Counted from the stretch's first letter, positions 37,501-48,223 are shown. The stretch: 64,000 nt of DNA from Chromobotia macracanthus (GCA_036877525.1 JAZGTH010000005.1:8490501-8554500), one strand, 5' to 3'. Notes: a model not told the origin generated them from the letters alone. Program-made: numbers and translations.

Positions 37501-40179
37501 TGGATGATGATAGTTTCCTCCCGTTTAATCTTATGGAATGATTTTATATGTCTAACTTGTCGACACGTTATCAGCACTGCTATTAAAAGTTGGCACGTGA
37601 ACTCTTGTTTCCTCATTTGGCAGCTAGTGCATTTGTTGTTCTATTGTGCTGTACGCTGTCCATCATGGGATATGCTGATTGGCTCTGTGGCCTGCAGTTA
37701 TTTATTCATTAGGAAAAAAGATTAAGATTTAAAACACATAGTGTGCATGAAGTATGCTAGAGAAGAGTAAAGTATGCTGGGAGCACAGCAAACAGCCACC
37801 TAGAAGGCTGAGCTGTTTCGGATTTATTTTGTAATTAGGCTTATCGATTTGCCATCCTATTGTGTTTTACGTGTTTATTTGTCTCCTGTGAGCTCCCAGC
37901 AAGGACACAGCTCTGCACTTTTGTTGTATTGATACTTACTACCCAGGAAGTCCAAACATTTGGTTTCATTAAATATACAGCCTCAAGACTGCATTATCAA
38001 GTCAAAGTAGTTCAAATAACAATGTCGTTGGCATGTCGAATTTCTCATGGTCTGCGTTTATTTGTTGAGTTGTTCAAGGCACGCCCGTGTTCTCTACTTA
38101 ATATTTGACTGCTATTTCTTAGGCGCAAATGCGTTCAGTGAACAAACAATTTAAATCGTAGCTAAATAAAATTTGTTAGCCTGTTCACCAGTGTAAGCTT
38201 TAGAACTGTTTATAAGACAGATTTTTCAGAGTGCACGATACGAGGATATTGGATTACGAAGTATTATTCTGATTAAGTGTAGACCGATGTTTCAAGCGCA
38301 GGGGCTGAGTTATATAGCTGGCTGGATGAATGTGCTCTTAAGATTCAATTTGGTTTTGGTGACTTTTTTCAGTTTTCTATTTGTAGTAAAGGTCCAAGAG
38401 TGTTCTATGTATTTTAAGTCTGAAATTCATTGTGAGGAAACAAGACTGAACCTTTCTAAAGTACATTCATGTCAACTAATATCTGTACTTGCACTACTAG
38501 AGGGAAGGAAGAGAGAGGAAGAAAATTGAATGTAGAACATTTTGGAATGTTTTGAGGTAAAGGTGGTATTCCACATGAGGCACATGAATTGGGTACAAAA
38601 ATGCCTAAAAGCATTTTTCAGGCTCTAAAGTATTTTTTCCCCTTTTTCAACAAATGGGCTGTGAAAGGTGGTGCTTAACCTTCAGAAAATCGATTATCAA
38701 CCTCAGGAGATATTAAACTAAATATTAAATGAGATGCAAGTCTTCGCATCAAGTTTTCGCAGCAGTGTTGTATGTAAAATGTGGGCACAGCTAAAAAGTT
38801 TTGTAATTAAAAAATAGTTTTTTTTTACTACACTGAATTATAGTATTTAAATTTTTCATCAGGCATTTGATGTATTTAAAACTTGCTAGTTTTCATGCTA
38901 GCTTAAATTTTATTTTAGATAAGAATTTTTCTTACATAGCTCACAAAAAATAAATTGTTTCAGCTCTACTCTATTAAAAATGGTGATGGGACAACAGAGT
39001 GTACCGTATTGAAGGTAAAGTGTTTGATAATTACCATGATTACACTGGGCATGAAGGAAATCTCACTCTCAGAATGCTGCTGGGTATAGGTCTCTCATGT
39101 GGTTTGTTTCAAGGTCAGTTCCTCTCTTCTTTCAATCGCTCAAGTCTGTAGCCTCGCAAAGATCAGAGAACAGAGCGTTTTTTCTCCTGCGAAGTCTCAT
39201 GCATTTTAAGGCATTGTGGTGTCTTTGATTGACAAGCTCAATGACAGTACAGTGATTGTGTGATTCTTTTGTAAGGCTTTAGCTTGTGTGCAACCAATCA
39301 GAATGTGGCGTTCAATGCCTTACGGTTTCACATTTAAAATGGACTGGTTTACTTTCGTCTCTTTTGTGGAATGGTATCCATCGCTGGTAGAACTAACGAC
39401 CACTCACTGCCTGAGACCGATCAGTGCTCATCTCATTCACCGCAGTTGACGTGGAAGAAAGATGAAATATATTAGCCTCATCTCGGGAAACTAATATGCT
39501 ATCATTTACGACATTACGCTCCCCAAGCGCACAAGAAAGAAAATTCTCGGAGAGCTCCATCAGGTGCCTTCCATTAAACTGGAAAATTGAAGCTTAAGGT
39601 ACCATTATGAAATATCAGTGTAGTTCAGAACCTTCGGGTAAATGTGGGTGGAAAATAAGTTTGTGAGAGACCTATAATTCACCTTATTTCAGATAGTGCT
39701 AAGCCCTAATTGTGATATTTAGTCCGAGCATCAGCCTGCCTAACACAGAGGTGTCTCGCTAAGTGCTTTTGACAGTACTTGGAGTTACCATGGCTACGGT
39801 TTGCTTCACATTACTGTACGACAACACCCAGTGTGCCCATTTCTTTACAGAGGTAAATGCTTATCTCTGCATGCCACATTAACGGAGCTGAAAAAGCCAA
39901 TATTGTTGACACATTGTTATCTTAAAGTCCAAAAATGCCCAGCCTCATGGTACTTGTACACCCACAGATACTGTAGCATCCTTCCCAGGAGTGTGTTTTA
40001 ATTGGTTGGCTTGCCCAGTCACTGGAGATGGGCGGCATATGCTTCTCCTTGTAAATTTATGCCAGAAACTGTGATTTTATGCAAACTATCTCAGTAATTA
40101 GTTAACAAAAAAAGCTTTTGATGGAATGCTTGATTTAAAGAACTCTCTATCTCTTTCTCTCTCTCTCTTTCTTCCTCAG
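34561..40179. other. non-coding stretch upstream of the first Ig exon
   Basis: No exon was recognised. It includes a 27-bp perfect palindrome at 36287-36313 and a TG-rich run near 36648-36670. The open frames at 36425-36930 overlap on both strands and show no domain. It ends in the CT-rich polypyrimidine tract of the exon at 40180, so this part is intronic if the gene starts further upstream. Confidence 0.6.
36287..36313. other. 27-bp perfect palindrome with paired GATA motifs
   Basis: ATCAGATAAAGCC, one central A, then its exact reverse complement. Each arm contains AGATAA, the GATA-factor core, in opposite orientation. It could be the centre of a fold-back element or a paired binding site; sequence alone does not decide. 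Confidence 0.6.
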
Positions 40180-40254
40180 CCTCCTTGCAAGTGGATATCA
40201 TCCCAGCTCAAGGAGAAATCAGCGTGGGAGAGTCCAAGTTCTTTTTGTGTGAGG
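40180..40254 (+). CDS. ncam1: ncam1 first Ig1 exon (mature N-terminus)
   Basis: This 75-nt exon encodes SLQVDIIPAQGEISVGESKF and then FLCE, the mature amino terminus of neural cell adhesion molecule 1 and the first half of Ig1. Leu of LQVD is residue 1 by homology with mammalian NCAM, and the Ig1 B-strand cysteine falls at mature residue 22. The acceptor is a long CT tract ending CTCAG at 40179; the donor is G|GTAAGC. The exon enters in phase 1 (two bases complete a codon begun in the leader exon, giving Ala if that exon ends in G) and leaves in phase 1. The signal-peptide exon is not secured in this window. The alternative protein ncam2 is less likely given the near-exact NCAM1-type N-terminus. 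Confidence 0.96.
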
Positions 40255-41245
40255 GTAAGCGAACGACCCTCCTGTGATGAAACAAATCAGGGGTCACTTC
40301 ACATTTAACCTTTATGAAGTGCCTTTGATTTCAGACCTGCCATTTCTGCTCTGTTCAATGCATTTAAACAAGTCCCACCGTTCTGATTGTAGGCAGGGCC
40401 GGCTAAACCTTTGATGTACTTATTTACAGTCCGCAGATAAATTCATTGACCTGCCTGCCTTTCGCAGCGAATCAGTTTTTGAATTTTTAGTCCTTGACTT
40501 AAAGCTCAGAGGAGTGAAATGTAATGTTTAACAATGTAAAGCAGGTAGATGAAAGAAAAAAACATCTTTTCTTCTATTATATATGAAGAACAGCTGAAAT
40601 ATTCAGAGAACACTGTGCTGAGCTCTTATGAGATATCAGATTGGAATAAATAAAATGTGACAATTATTTAAAGTGATCTTTTTTTCACTTTTCATTTTCA
40701 AAAGAAGTTTTATGAGATTCATGAGAAATAATTCACCAACCTGCTCACTGAAAGTATTCACGACATTTTTCTGGGGAGGTAAAAATTAAGCAATGTAAAT
40801 CATGATGTGCTTCTTATTGGCTGTTGACTAGTTTTGTGTTCCCTCCTTAAGAGATTATTTTAATACGATCTCTGCCTTTAACTTCGCAAGCATTAACATT
40901 TTAACTTACTAGTTGGTAACAATGGCTGTTTAATGGAAATTATGTTTAGGCAAATTTATGAAAATTATGGTGGGACGAATTTCCTGTTTAGTGAAATACA
41001 TAGTGTCAAGATGTATATTGAATATCATCAAAAGACGCAAAATTCTGAGTTACGTTTTTCCGTCTTACATCACCCAGCATTGTCCTTTAAGCAAATGTGG
41101 GGGTAAAGTTGATGGATTTTGTGTCCACCAAGGCAGCAGATGAAGATTTCAGTGCTTATTAGACAGACACGTATAAGTACGTTTGCCTGTTTACTCCAGA
41201 GCTGAGAAATTGACAGTCTGTCATTGTCTGTCTGTCTGTGCTCAG
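40255..41245 (+). other. ncam1 intron between Ig1 exons
   Basis: A 991-bp intron with GTAAGC donor and a TCTG-repeat polypyrimidine tract ending GTGCTCAG. No repeat or second gene was noticed. Confidence 0.9.
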
Positions 41246-41455
41246 TTGTTGGAGATGCTAAGGAAATAGACTGGTTTGCTCCCAATGGTGAGAAGCTCCT
41301 GCCGGGCAGAACGGACATCAGTGTCAGCAAAAATGATGAGTCCTCATCCACACTCACCATCTACAATGCTAATGTGGACCACGCTGGCATGTACAAGTGT
41401 GTGGCCAAAAGCGGAGAGAAGGAATCTCAGGGCACCGTCATTGTAAAAATTTTCC
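41246..41455 (+). CDS. ncam1: ncam1 second Ig1 exon
   Basis: A 210-nt exon encoding 69 whole codons plus two split codons (mature residues 24-94). It begins VVGDAKEIDWFAPNGEKLLP and contains the Ig F-strand signature HAGMYKC at about residues 69-75, whose Cys75 pairs with Cys22 of the previous exon. Trp in EIDWF is the core Ig tryptophan. It ends VIVKIF and shares a Gln codon with the next exon (C|AG). Ig1 takes part in the cis homodimer contact with Ig2 in mammalian NCAM; that role is inferred here from homology. Phase is 1 at both ends, so the Ig1 halves and the Ig2 start join without frameshift. Confidence 0.97.
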
Positions 41456-42064
41456 GTAAGTCTTACTGTTTTGCCTTTAAAGGGGAGAAATTTTCCAGGA
41501 TCTTTTGAGATGAAACAGCTTGATTTACTATGAAAACATATGCAGTTTGTTGAACATCAGTTTGACTTTACTAACCTTAAAAGTTATACATAATTAAAGA
41601 ATTTAAATAATCATTTCAAGCGAATAATCATTTCAATCAGTTCCTTAATACAACATGCATACATCTATAAATCATCAGCAGTTTGCACCACAACATGTAA
41701 TAAGGATACAACAGTGCATCAGTCTGAAATGTGAGCATAGGGTTGCATGTAAAGTTCAAACATTATTATGGCATGTGGTGTCATCTATGTAAGAGGGGCT
41801 GTAACTACACACTGTTGTCTTACTGCTTGAAGAAATAGTTCTGACCAGTGCTAGGCCAGCATTTATGGACTTCATGTTAAAAGTGAGCTGATCTTGTTTT
41901 TGCCATTGTGTGTTTTTTCTTTTTCAACTGACGACAGCATTAATCTTAAAACAGGAAGTGCTGCACACCAGCATGCAGCTTCTTTGAGAGTGCTCTCTGT
42001 GCACTTTACCTCCACAGTTTGCATTAAAACCTTCTTTGAAGTGCTTATCAATTCTCTTTTTCAG
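41456..42064 (+). other. ncam1 intron between Ig1 and Ig2
   Basis: A 609-bp intron with donor GTAAGT and acceptor CTCTTTTTCAG. No repeat was recognised. Confidence 0.9.
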
Positions 42065-42208
42065 AGAAACTCACTTTCCAGAACGCTCCATCGCCCCAAG
42101 AGTTTAATGAGGGTGATGATGCTGACATCATCTGTGATGTCATCAGCTCACCGCCCCCGACCGTCATCTGGAAGTATAAAAAGACCAGAATCCAGCCTGA
42201 GACTGACG
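42065..42208 (+). CDS. ncam1: ncam1 first Ig2 exon
   Basis: A 144-nt exon (47 codons plus split ends; mature residues 94-142). It encodes QKLTFQNAPSPQEFNEGDDA, the B-strand motif DIICDV with Cys117 and the core tryptophan in TVIWKYKK. In mammals the stretch after that tryptophan in Ig2 is part of the heparin/heparan-sulphate binding surface. Here it reads WKYKKTRIQPETDVRF across the exon junction, keeping the first basic cluster but lacking the second Lys-Lys pair that I recall before Asp-Val-Arg in mammals. Acceptor TTTTTCAG; donor G|GTAAGA; phase 1 on both sides. Confidence 0.97.
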
Positions 42209-43814
42209 GTAAGACATTTATAGCAGAGGCTTTCCTGAGGGAATTCATTGCGATTGAATTGTGTCCACTAATAATGTTGTTTATTTGCACACATTGCATT
42301 ATGTAAATCAAGTCACAGTGCAACCACTGCAACACAGTTTTGTGCCTAGTTAAACTGGTTTACAAGTGGTTAGTGAAAACGTTTTGCACAGAAATAACAC
42401 GTACAAAAGTTCAGTTAAAGTTTAGGTTGGATCCCTCTCTTTTTTAATCCCTTTATCTTTTCACCTTTATATTTGCCTTAGGCCATCTCTGTTTCACACT
42501 CATCATTTCTCTCTCTTGTTTTAAGTCTTCTGCATCCTTTCTTCAGTATTTCCTGTCAAAATTGTCCACTCTTGTAATTCATTGCGCACACTCAGCACAG
42601 CCCCGCGGCACATGCGCTTCAGCGGCGCGGCGGAAGCGGCAGCACGAAATTGCAGCGCCTAAACTTTGATTATAAATAAAATCAAAGTTACTGAAGCCTT
42701 AAAGTTTTCATCTGTGATATTTTGTTTACTAGCGCAAGCCTCATTTGGATGAAAGTATTTTAACCTCACAGGGCTCCTCCCTCAGAGACTGCTGGAGGAG
42801 GCAGTGACCGCAGAACTCAGTGTTTCACTGCAAAACCACTAATTGTAGTAGAACTTGAAACCCAAACTGCTCTGTGTAAATAACTCTACTCTGTGTAAAT
42901 AACACATTTTCCACATTTTCCTTTTTAACCTCTTCTGTGCTATTCTGTGTTCAGATAGAGCACAGCCGTAACATGTTAACCTACTTGACATTGTAACACA
43001 AAATTCAAATTAAAGGTGCAGTAAGCGATTTTTGAGAAGCTCTGCTGACTTTTGAAATCGATACTCAAACAAACACACTCCTTCCTTCATTGCTCTGCCC
43101 TCAAAATAACAAAAATGATATGTAACACAGGCAAAGACTCACCTTATATGCCCCCTATTGCTGATTGGCTATGAGCTTGTTATGGCGTTGTGGTGATTGG
43201 TCCGATCCACCTAGTTTTTTCTTCTTTTTACACAGCAAGACTATGTGCAAACACAATTTTTAACACACACAAAACAGACATCTAGCAAATATTCACAAAA
43301 TGTGCGGTTTAGTGTTGATTTCAGTTTTCAACAGCTTTTGTTAGAAATCATTTACTGCATCTTTAAATAGCCATATTTCTAAGATGATGACTAGACACTG
43401 CTCATATCCAACATAGGGTTAAATTATGCTACCATTTAGCATACTAGTGTGTGAAATTGTTCATAGAATATTAATGCTTTTTTTATTTACTGTTAAAAAG
43501 GTAGTATGCAGTATACAGGGTGTAAACTACTTAGCTGTCAGTAAGTACTAGGCAAGTATTCCATTCTTGACAGCTGTGAGTTACATGCACCTTTATTTTT
43601 GGCCTCAGTATGGATAGCACAGCAGAAAGGGCCATAAAAATGATTTTATACTGGGAGATGACTGTGGTATCAATTGTGCAACCGAGTCATTTTGCTGCCC
43701 AGCATGTAATGAGAGTCTCGTTAACATGGTCTCCTTATCTTACTCAGGAGTAATTACTGTCTCATTTTGCATTCTCTCTCTCTTGCTGTCTTTCTCTTGC
43801 TCTCTCACCCGCAG
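42209..43814 (+). other. ncam1 intron within Ig2
   Basis: A 1606-bp intron. It contains a short CpG-rich patch at about 42590-42660 and a complete TTAA-flanked MITE at 43010-43366. The acceptor region is a CT/CTTG-rich tract ending CACCCGCAG. Confidence 0.9.
43010..43366. mobile_element. complete TTAA-flanked (piggyBac-like) MITE
   Basis: The element spans 43014-43362 (349 bp), flanked by TTAA at 43010-43013 and 43363-43366. The left terminus AGGTGCAGTAAGCGATTTTT and the right terminus, whose reverse complement begins AGATGCAGTAAATGATTTC, are imperfect inverted repeats. TTAA target duplication is the hallmark of the piggyBac superfamily. No transposase is encoded. It sits wholly within the Ig2 intron and does not touch the splice signals. 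Confidence 0.82.
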
Positions 43815-43952
43815 TCCGTTTCAAGGTCTTGAGCAACAACCACCTGCAGATCCGTGGCATCAAGAAGACAGATGAGGGTGACTACACCTGTGAGGGCCGC
43901 ATCATGGCCCGGGGTGAAATCGACTTCAGGGTCATCAAGGTCATTGTCAACG
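43815..43952 (+). CDS. ncam1: ncam1 second Ig2 exon
   Basis: A 138-nt exon (45 codons plus split ends; mature residues 142-188). It encodes VRFKVLSNNHLQIRGIKKTD, then EGDYTCEGRIMARGEIDF, ending VIKVIVN. Cys167 in DYTC pairs with Cys117. The LSNNxLQIRGIKKTDEG segment is very close to mammalian NCAM1 and is one of the strongest identifiers in the window. Acceptor CACCCGCAG, donor G|GTGAGG, phase 1 on both sides. Confidence 0.98.
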
Positions 43953-44517
43953 GTGAGGATTCAATCTCAGAACCACCTGCTCCGTCACTGCACAGACACT
44001 ATACAGATTTAAACCATTAATTCTGTACAGAAGTAAATAGCCTTGCAGTTGCATTTGTGAGTAGAATGTATTGTTATCTTTGTATGTGAGCTAGTTCAAG
44101 GAAAAGTTCACAAAAATGTAAAATTCTGTTTGTTTTTTACTCATTCTTTTATCATTCCAAACATGTATGCTGTTTTTTCCTGTGGAACAATAACTTCACT
44201 TCATAGTAATGTCTGTCAGACTTCATGAAGTGCAAAAAAATTAAATCATTAAAACGTTCATTCGATGTGCCATATTCCAAGCCTTTTTACATTCATAATG
44301 TAAGCCTTTATTCACAGAAAATCTTGACTGTCAAATATGAACTGCTGTTCAATATGCAAAAAGAGCTGCTGGAAAGAGATTCATACACTTTCATATACTT
44401 TCATATACTTTTTTGAAACATGATGGTGAATAAGCCTTCATTTCTAGGTGAACTATCACTTTAAGATGACTGATAATCTGATTGTTCCTTTCACCTCTCT
44501 CTTTCTCTCTCTCTCAG
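43953..44517 (+). other. ncam1 intron between Ig2 and Ig3
   Basis: A 565-bp intron largely occupied by a diverged TTAA-type MITE (about 44097-44465). It ends in CTCTCTCTTTCTCTCTCTCTCAG. Confidence 0.9.
44097..44465. mobile_element. TTAA-type MITE, diverged
   Basis: The left end contains AAAAGTTCACAAAAATGTAA and an ATCATTCCAAACATGTATG block. The right end contains TAGGTGAACTATCACTTTAA, its approximate reverse complement. An internal CCTGTGGAACAATAA block is shared with other copies here. The right end lies only about 50 bases before the next exon. Confidence 0.65.
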
Positions 44518-44635
44518 TTCTGCCAAGTATTAGAACCCGCTACACTGAGCTGAACGCCACTGCAGACATTGGCCAGGCTGTGACGTTGGCCTGCTATGCA
44601 GATGGCTACCCAGAACCCACAGTCACATGGGCACG
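44518..44635 (+). CDS. ncam1: ncam1 first Ig3 exon
   Basis: A 118-nt exon (38 codons; mature residues 188-226 plus two bases of the next codon). It encodes VLPSIRTRYTELNATADIGQ, the B-strand motif TLAC with Cys213, and the core tryptophan in PTVTWAR. An N-glycosylation sequon NAT lies at about residue 200. The exon enters in phase 1 and leaves in phase 2 (CG|GTACGT), the only phase-2 junction in the set. That agrees with the next exon starting with a single C to complete Arg. Confidence 0.96.
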
Positions 44636-45841
44636 GTACGTGTCATTTGTCACCCACTCCATTCGGCTGCCCCCTTATCTGCCTGTGCCAAACAGCGGCA
44701 GAAAAGTTCAGCCAAATCTCTGCAGGGAAAGCTTAGCTTTCTCCTCAATCCAGGGAGAAAAGGGATGAGCGTTATTAAAGCTTGTAAACTAAAAGCGCTA
44801 TGAATGGCAGAGACATTGTTTCATCCTTTCAGCCTCTGTTAGTCGTGGCAGCTACGGCAGCTGACAGCTTTCAGCATGGCTATAATCGTAAACTCTAGCG
44901 ACTCCTTTAACCGAGTCACGACCGGCGTGAGAATCGAAGGGGGCAAGACGAAGATCTTGTCGGGTTTGAGCTTCGCCTCAGGAAAGGGAGGGACTGAAAC
45001 GCTCACTACAGACTCATTTATTTCTCTCTTTCGCTGACAGTGCTGTCATTTGGGGCCATTTTAAACTGTCGCTCAATTGCTGCCGTTACGAGCAAAAGAT
45101 CAGGGTGATTTGGTGTCGCTACAAACTGATTTAGTGTCACAAGAAAATTGTTGCTCAGAGTTTGATCTTTCACAGCTTAGCAGACCTCATTGTTTTATTT
45201 CAAGTATTACCTTTGTTGCAGATTTTGTTCTTTAAAAATCCTATAATTGAAATATTTGACTTTTAATTACAGATGTTGGTAACTGTGCAAATCTAAACAT
45301 AAAGACAATAATGAGATCTCTTCTAAAATGGAGACTTGTGAGACTATTGTGATCTGTTTCCAGGAGAAAATTTCAGGAAGACCTCAGCAAAAGTCTCATT
45401 GGTTTACTGGAGTAATAATTGAGATATTAAAGAGATGTCATTTGTGATTTGTCTTTCCTGTGGAACACAGCAGTACTTCTTCCCAAAAAGAGAAAAAATA
45501 AAATGTCAGAAATAATAAGCTTGATTTTTATGCCATGCAGACGTTGTTTATAGCAGCTCTATTGGCTCAGGGACAGAAAAGCATCGAGAAAAGAGAAGGC
45601 GACAAAGAAAGTCTACCGTTATTTCTCCTGCACTTCCTGCTGCTCCACTAGCGTGATGAGAGAAAGCGTGCAGTGCAGGATGAAGAATCCATTTCACGGG
45701 CAGGCACGTGTTCGCTCTGTGTTTACTGGTGTAGATGGCGACGGGGCATCATGTATTCATGGCTTTGCTGAGCAAGTGACAGCTCGAAGGCCAAACAGTA
45801 AACATATCCTTTCTTTCCCACACACGCTACGGCTCCTACAG
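44636..45841 (+). other. ncam1 intron within Ig3
   Basis: A 1206-bp intron with donor GTACGT and acceptor CTCCTACAG. No complete repeat was recognised. A relatively GC-rich, CpG-containing segment at about 44840-45000 stands out from the AT-rich background. Confidence 0.88.
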
Positions 45842-46002
45842 CAATAATATCGTGCTGGAATCTGACGGGAAGTACAGTCTGAATGAAGATGGATCGGAGT
45901 TGACCATCAAGGACGTCAAGAAGGTTGATGAAGGAGATTACCAGTGCATTGCCAGAAACAAAGCTGGAGAGAGGAGTGAAGAAGTCAGCCTCAGTGTGTT
46001 CG
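45842..46002 (+). CDS. ncam1: ncam1 second Ig3 exon
   Basis: A 161-nt exon (53 codons plus split ends; mature residues 227-281). After the shared Arg it encodes NNIVLESDGKYSLNEDGSEL, then TIKDVKKVDEGDYQC with Cys262, and ARNKAGERSEEVSLSVF. The DEGDYQCIARNKAGE segment is the canonical Ig F/G strand region and marks the end of Ig3, which in mammals packs against Ig1 and Ig2 of opposing molecules in trans adhesion. The stretch before the E strand differs from the acidic mammalian sequence. Donor G|GTAAGA, phase 2 in and phase 1 out. Confidence 0.95.
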
Positions 46003-46800
46003 GTAAGAGTCATCGAGAAATCATTGCAGTCGTGCCATTAATTTTGCCATTACTGAGATAGCCATTGGCACTGAACCAATAACAAGTGTGTTTACATGCT
46101 AATTACCATGAAAATGTTTTTCTCCCCATTTGGGCTGCGCAATTAATCTAAATAAAACTGAAATCTCCTTCACAAGGCTGCTGTTTAGTATATGCATTTC
46201 CAATCTGCATGCGCTGCGTGCTTTAAAGTGCAAACTGTTATGTCATGAACTGTGCATACTGTAGCATGCGTGGGGCTTGTGGTGGACTGCATTGTGTGAA
46301 TGTTACAATATGTGAACATCTCTCCGTAGGCGGTCAGAGTTCACTTTAAAGCCCGCTGTGTGATTTCTTTACAACATGGTTTGAGAATGTATAGTGCTTT
46401 AGGTGAGGAACGTGGTGCATGTTAAACATTCGCGAACTACACACATCATGCTTAACATTTCTCCTGCCATCAACAGCACCGCTTCATAGCGCAAACAATG
46501 ACATAATACTGTAAAACGCTAAGATCTGATGCGCATGAAAGTACCATTGAATCCATTAAACAAAGTTTCTCTTTTGAATTATGAATTACAACAAGGCGTT
46601 GATTGAATATTGAAAGCACACAGGCAGTGAGGCGCTCTCATGTTTTCAAGCCAGTAATTTACAGCTCATCAGCTTAAGAGCACAGTTCGCTACCAGGGCT
46701 ATTGTAAAGCCTCAGTAATTGCACAAAGACAATCGATATTTATTTTGCCCTCTGAGTGTTTGCATGCCATGTTTTATTACATGTATGCATGTGTCCGCAG
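46003..46800 (+). other. ncam1 intron between Ig3 and Ig4
   Basis: A 798-bp intron with donor GTAAGA and acceptor GTGTCCGCAG, which has a comparatively short polypyrimidine tract. No repeat was recognised. Confidence 0.88.
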
Positions 46801-46943
46801 TGCAACCGAAGATCACCTTCCTCGAGAACCAAACAGCGTCTGAGTTGGAGGAGCAGATCACGCTTACCTGTGAGGCCACAGGTGACCCCACCCCCAATAT
46901 CATCTGGAGTTTTGGCCGCCGGGTCTTCACCGAGAATGAACAG
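46801..46943 (+). CDS. ncam1: ncam1 first Ig4 exon (upstream of VASE choice)
   Basis: A 143-nt exon (47 codons plus a split start; mature residues 281-328). It encodes VQPKITFLENQTASELEEQI, the B-strand LTCEATGDP with Cys304, the core tryptophan in NIIWSFG, and ends RRVFTENEQ. A sequon NQT is present. The second Ig4 sequon that I recall in mammals, just before this exon end, is absent. The exon ends in phase 0, as needed for optional insertion of a 30-nt exon. The donor is CAG|GTGCTG, clearly poorer than the GTAAG-type donors of its neighbours, and is followed by a G-run array. Reading past the donor gives only 13 further codons before a stop. Confidence 0.96.
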
Positions 46944-46948
46944 GTGCT

Positions 46949-46976
46949 GGGGTCGAGGGGTCAAAGGGCACCAGGG
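46949..46976 (+). promoter_or_regulatory. intronic G-run array / quadruplex motif after weak donor
   Basis: G runs at 46949-46952, 46957-46960, 46966-46968 and 46974-46976 are separated by loops of 4, 5 and 5 bases, matching the four-tract pattern used to predict G-quadruplexes. The array begins 5 nt into the intron, after a non-consensus GTGCTG donor. Intronic G-runs near weak donors are known binding sites for hnRNP H/F that promote 5' splice-site use. A role in Ig4 splicing is an inference. Confidence 0.5.
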
Positions 46977-47021
46977 TGGTTGTAAAGGTCTCAACAGCAG
47001 CTGTCCTTGTGGCAAACATTA

Positions 47022-47165
47022 CCCAGCTAACATGGAACAGTCTCAGAAATGTCGTTTGAACGTTCTTATAACTCAAAACTCAAAATAAAGTTTTTAACGT
47101 TTTTATTTACTAAATGAAACTGTTAGGGAAACGTTCTTACAACCTAAGACTGTTAGCTGGCTAGT
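47022..47165. mobile_element. short inverted-repeat element
   Basis: It begins CCCAGCTAACATGGAACAGT and ends GACTGTTAGCTGGCT, approximate inverted repeats, with AACGTTCTTATAA-like words inside. Related one-ended copies occur near 32957-33110 and 25545-25606. It is a short non-autonomous element; the target duplication is unresolved. Confidence 0.6.
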
Positions 47166-47931
47166 TGCAGCTTTGACAGGCAGCCTGTCCTGTCTGCTAA
47201 CTACTGAATCATATGCAGTGCAGGTCAGTTATGACATGCAGCAAGTTATCGATAAGCCCCTTGTCAATAAGCTGGTTAGATTGATGATCTCTCCCTCTTG
47301 TGCATGTGATGCTCTTTAAATATGACTCACAGCATGTCAATAAGTCTGCTCTCAATAACCCTGATTACAGATTTGAAATGCTGTTAGTAGGCTCCAAAAT
47401 GATTGTACATCTATAAGCATTTCATTCTGTTTTCCTTTGTGTTTTAACTGATATGAGTATTTAGTGGCATATTTGTGACAGTGAGCATGTCATTTCTTTG
47501 TTCATTTTAATTTGCATTCAGTGCTTGTTTATTTTGGACTTGTGCTAGTGACTGTTAATATCTCAGGAGCAGCAGACTCTGTGCTCTGTTGGAGTCTGGA
47601 CCGCTGGGATTCAGTTAAGCATGCCGTCTAATTACAGTCTCCAAATACTCTGTTTCCATTTATCCATTTTTCATCATAGTACAGCGAGCAGGATTCATCA
47701 ATGACTGCTAAAAGCTCTCACTGCTACTTGACCTGACGGGAGCCGCATCCTATTTAATCTCCTCTTATTTACCCTCTCACTGTGTTTGAAAAACCCTACA
47801 TGTCCCTGCATGTGTTAAAATGGGCATCTCTTGTTTCCCCTTATAGTAAATCAATGTGTAACTATGGTAACTGAGATTCATTTAATGATGTCTTGTTGGC
47901 TGTATTTAGATTTAACATTACTTAAGGCGAT

Positions 47932-48223
47932 TGTTCATCCAAAAATTAATTTTCTTTAATTTATTCACCCTCATGTCATTCCAAACCTGTTTAACATTTT
48001 TCTTTTTTGGAACACAAAAGAAGATATTTTGAGAAATGTCTCAAAAGTGGTTTTGTGTCCACACAATGAAAGTCAATGGATGCCATTGTTGTTTGGTTAC
48101 CAACATATTTCAAAATATTTTCTTTTGGGTTCCTCAGAAGCAAAAAGTCACACAGATTTGGAATGACATGAGGGTGAGTAGTGATGGAAGAATTTTCATT
48201 TTTGAGTGAACTATCCCTCTAAT
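47932..48223. mobile_element. TTAA-type MITE with long terminal inverted repeats
   Basis: The left end after TTAA contains TTGTTCATCCAAAAATTAAT, then TCACCCTCATGTCATTCC. The right end mirrors this with GGAATGACATGAGGGTGAG and TTTTTGAGTGAACTATCCCT before CTAA, a mutated TTAA. The inverted repeats exceed 50 bases. The internal TTTGGAACACAAAAGAAGAT and AATGAAAGTCAATGG blocks are shared with the copies at 30650, 44097, 57198 and 59032. Confidence 0.8.

Noticed and set aside
39790..39850. ATG in good start context followed by a GAG|GTAAAT donor just upstream of the first Ig exon
   Set aside because: The donor is in phase 0 but the exon at 40180 needs phase 1, and the peptide (MATVCFTLLYDNTQ...) has no proper signal sequence.
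45653..45847. Open frame immediately before the second Ig3 exon
   Set aside because: It is in intronic sequence, in a frame that does not continue the Ig3 coding phase, and ends just after the acceptor.
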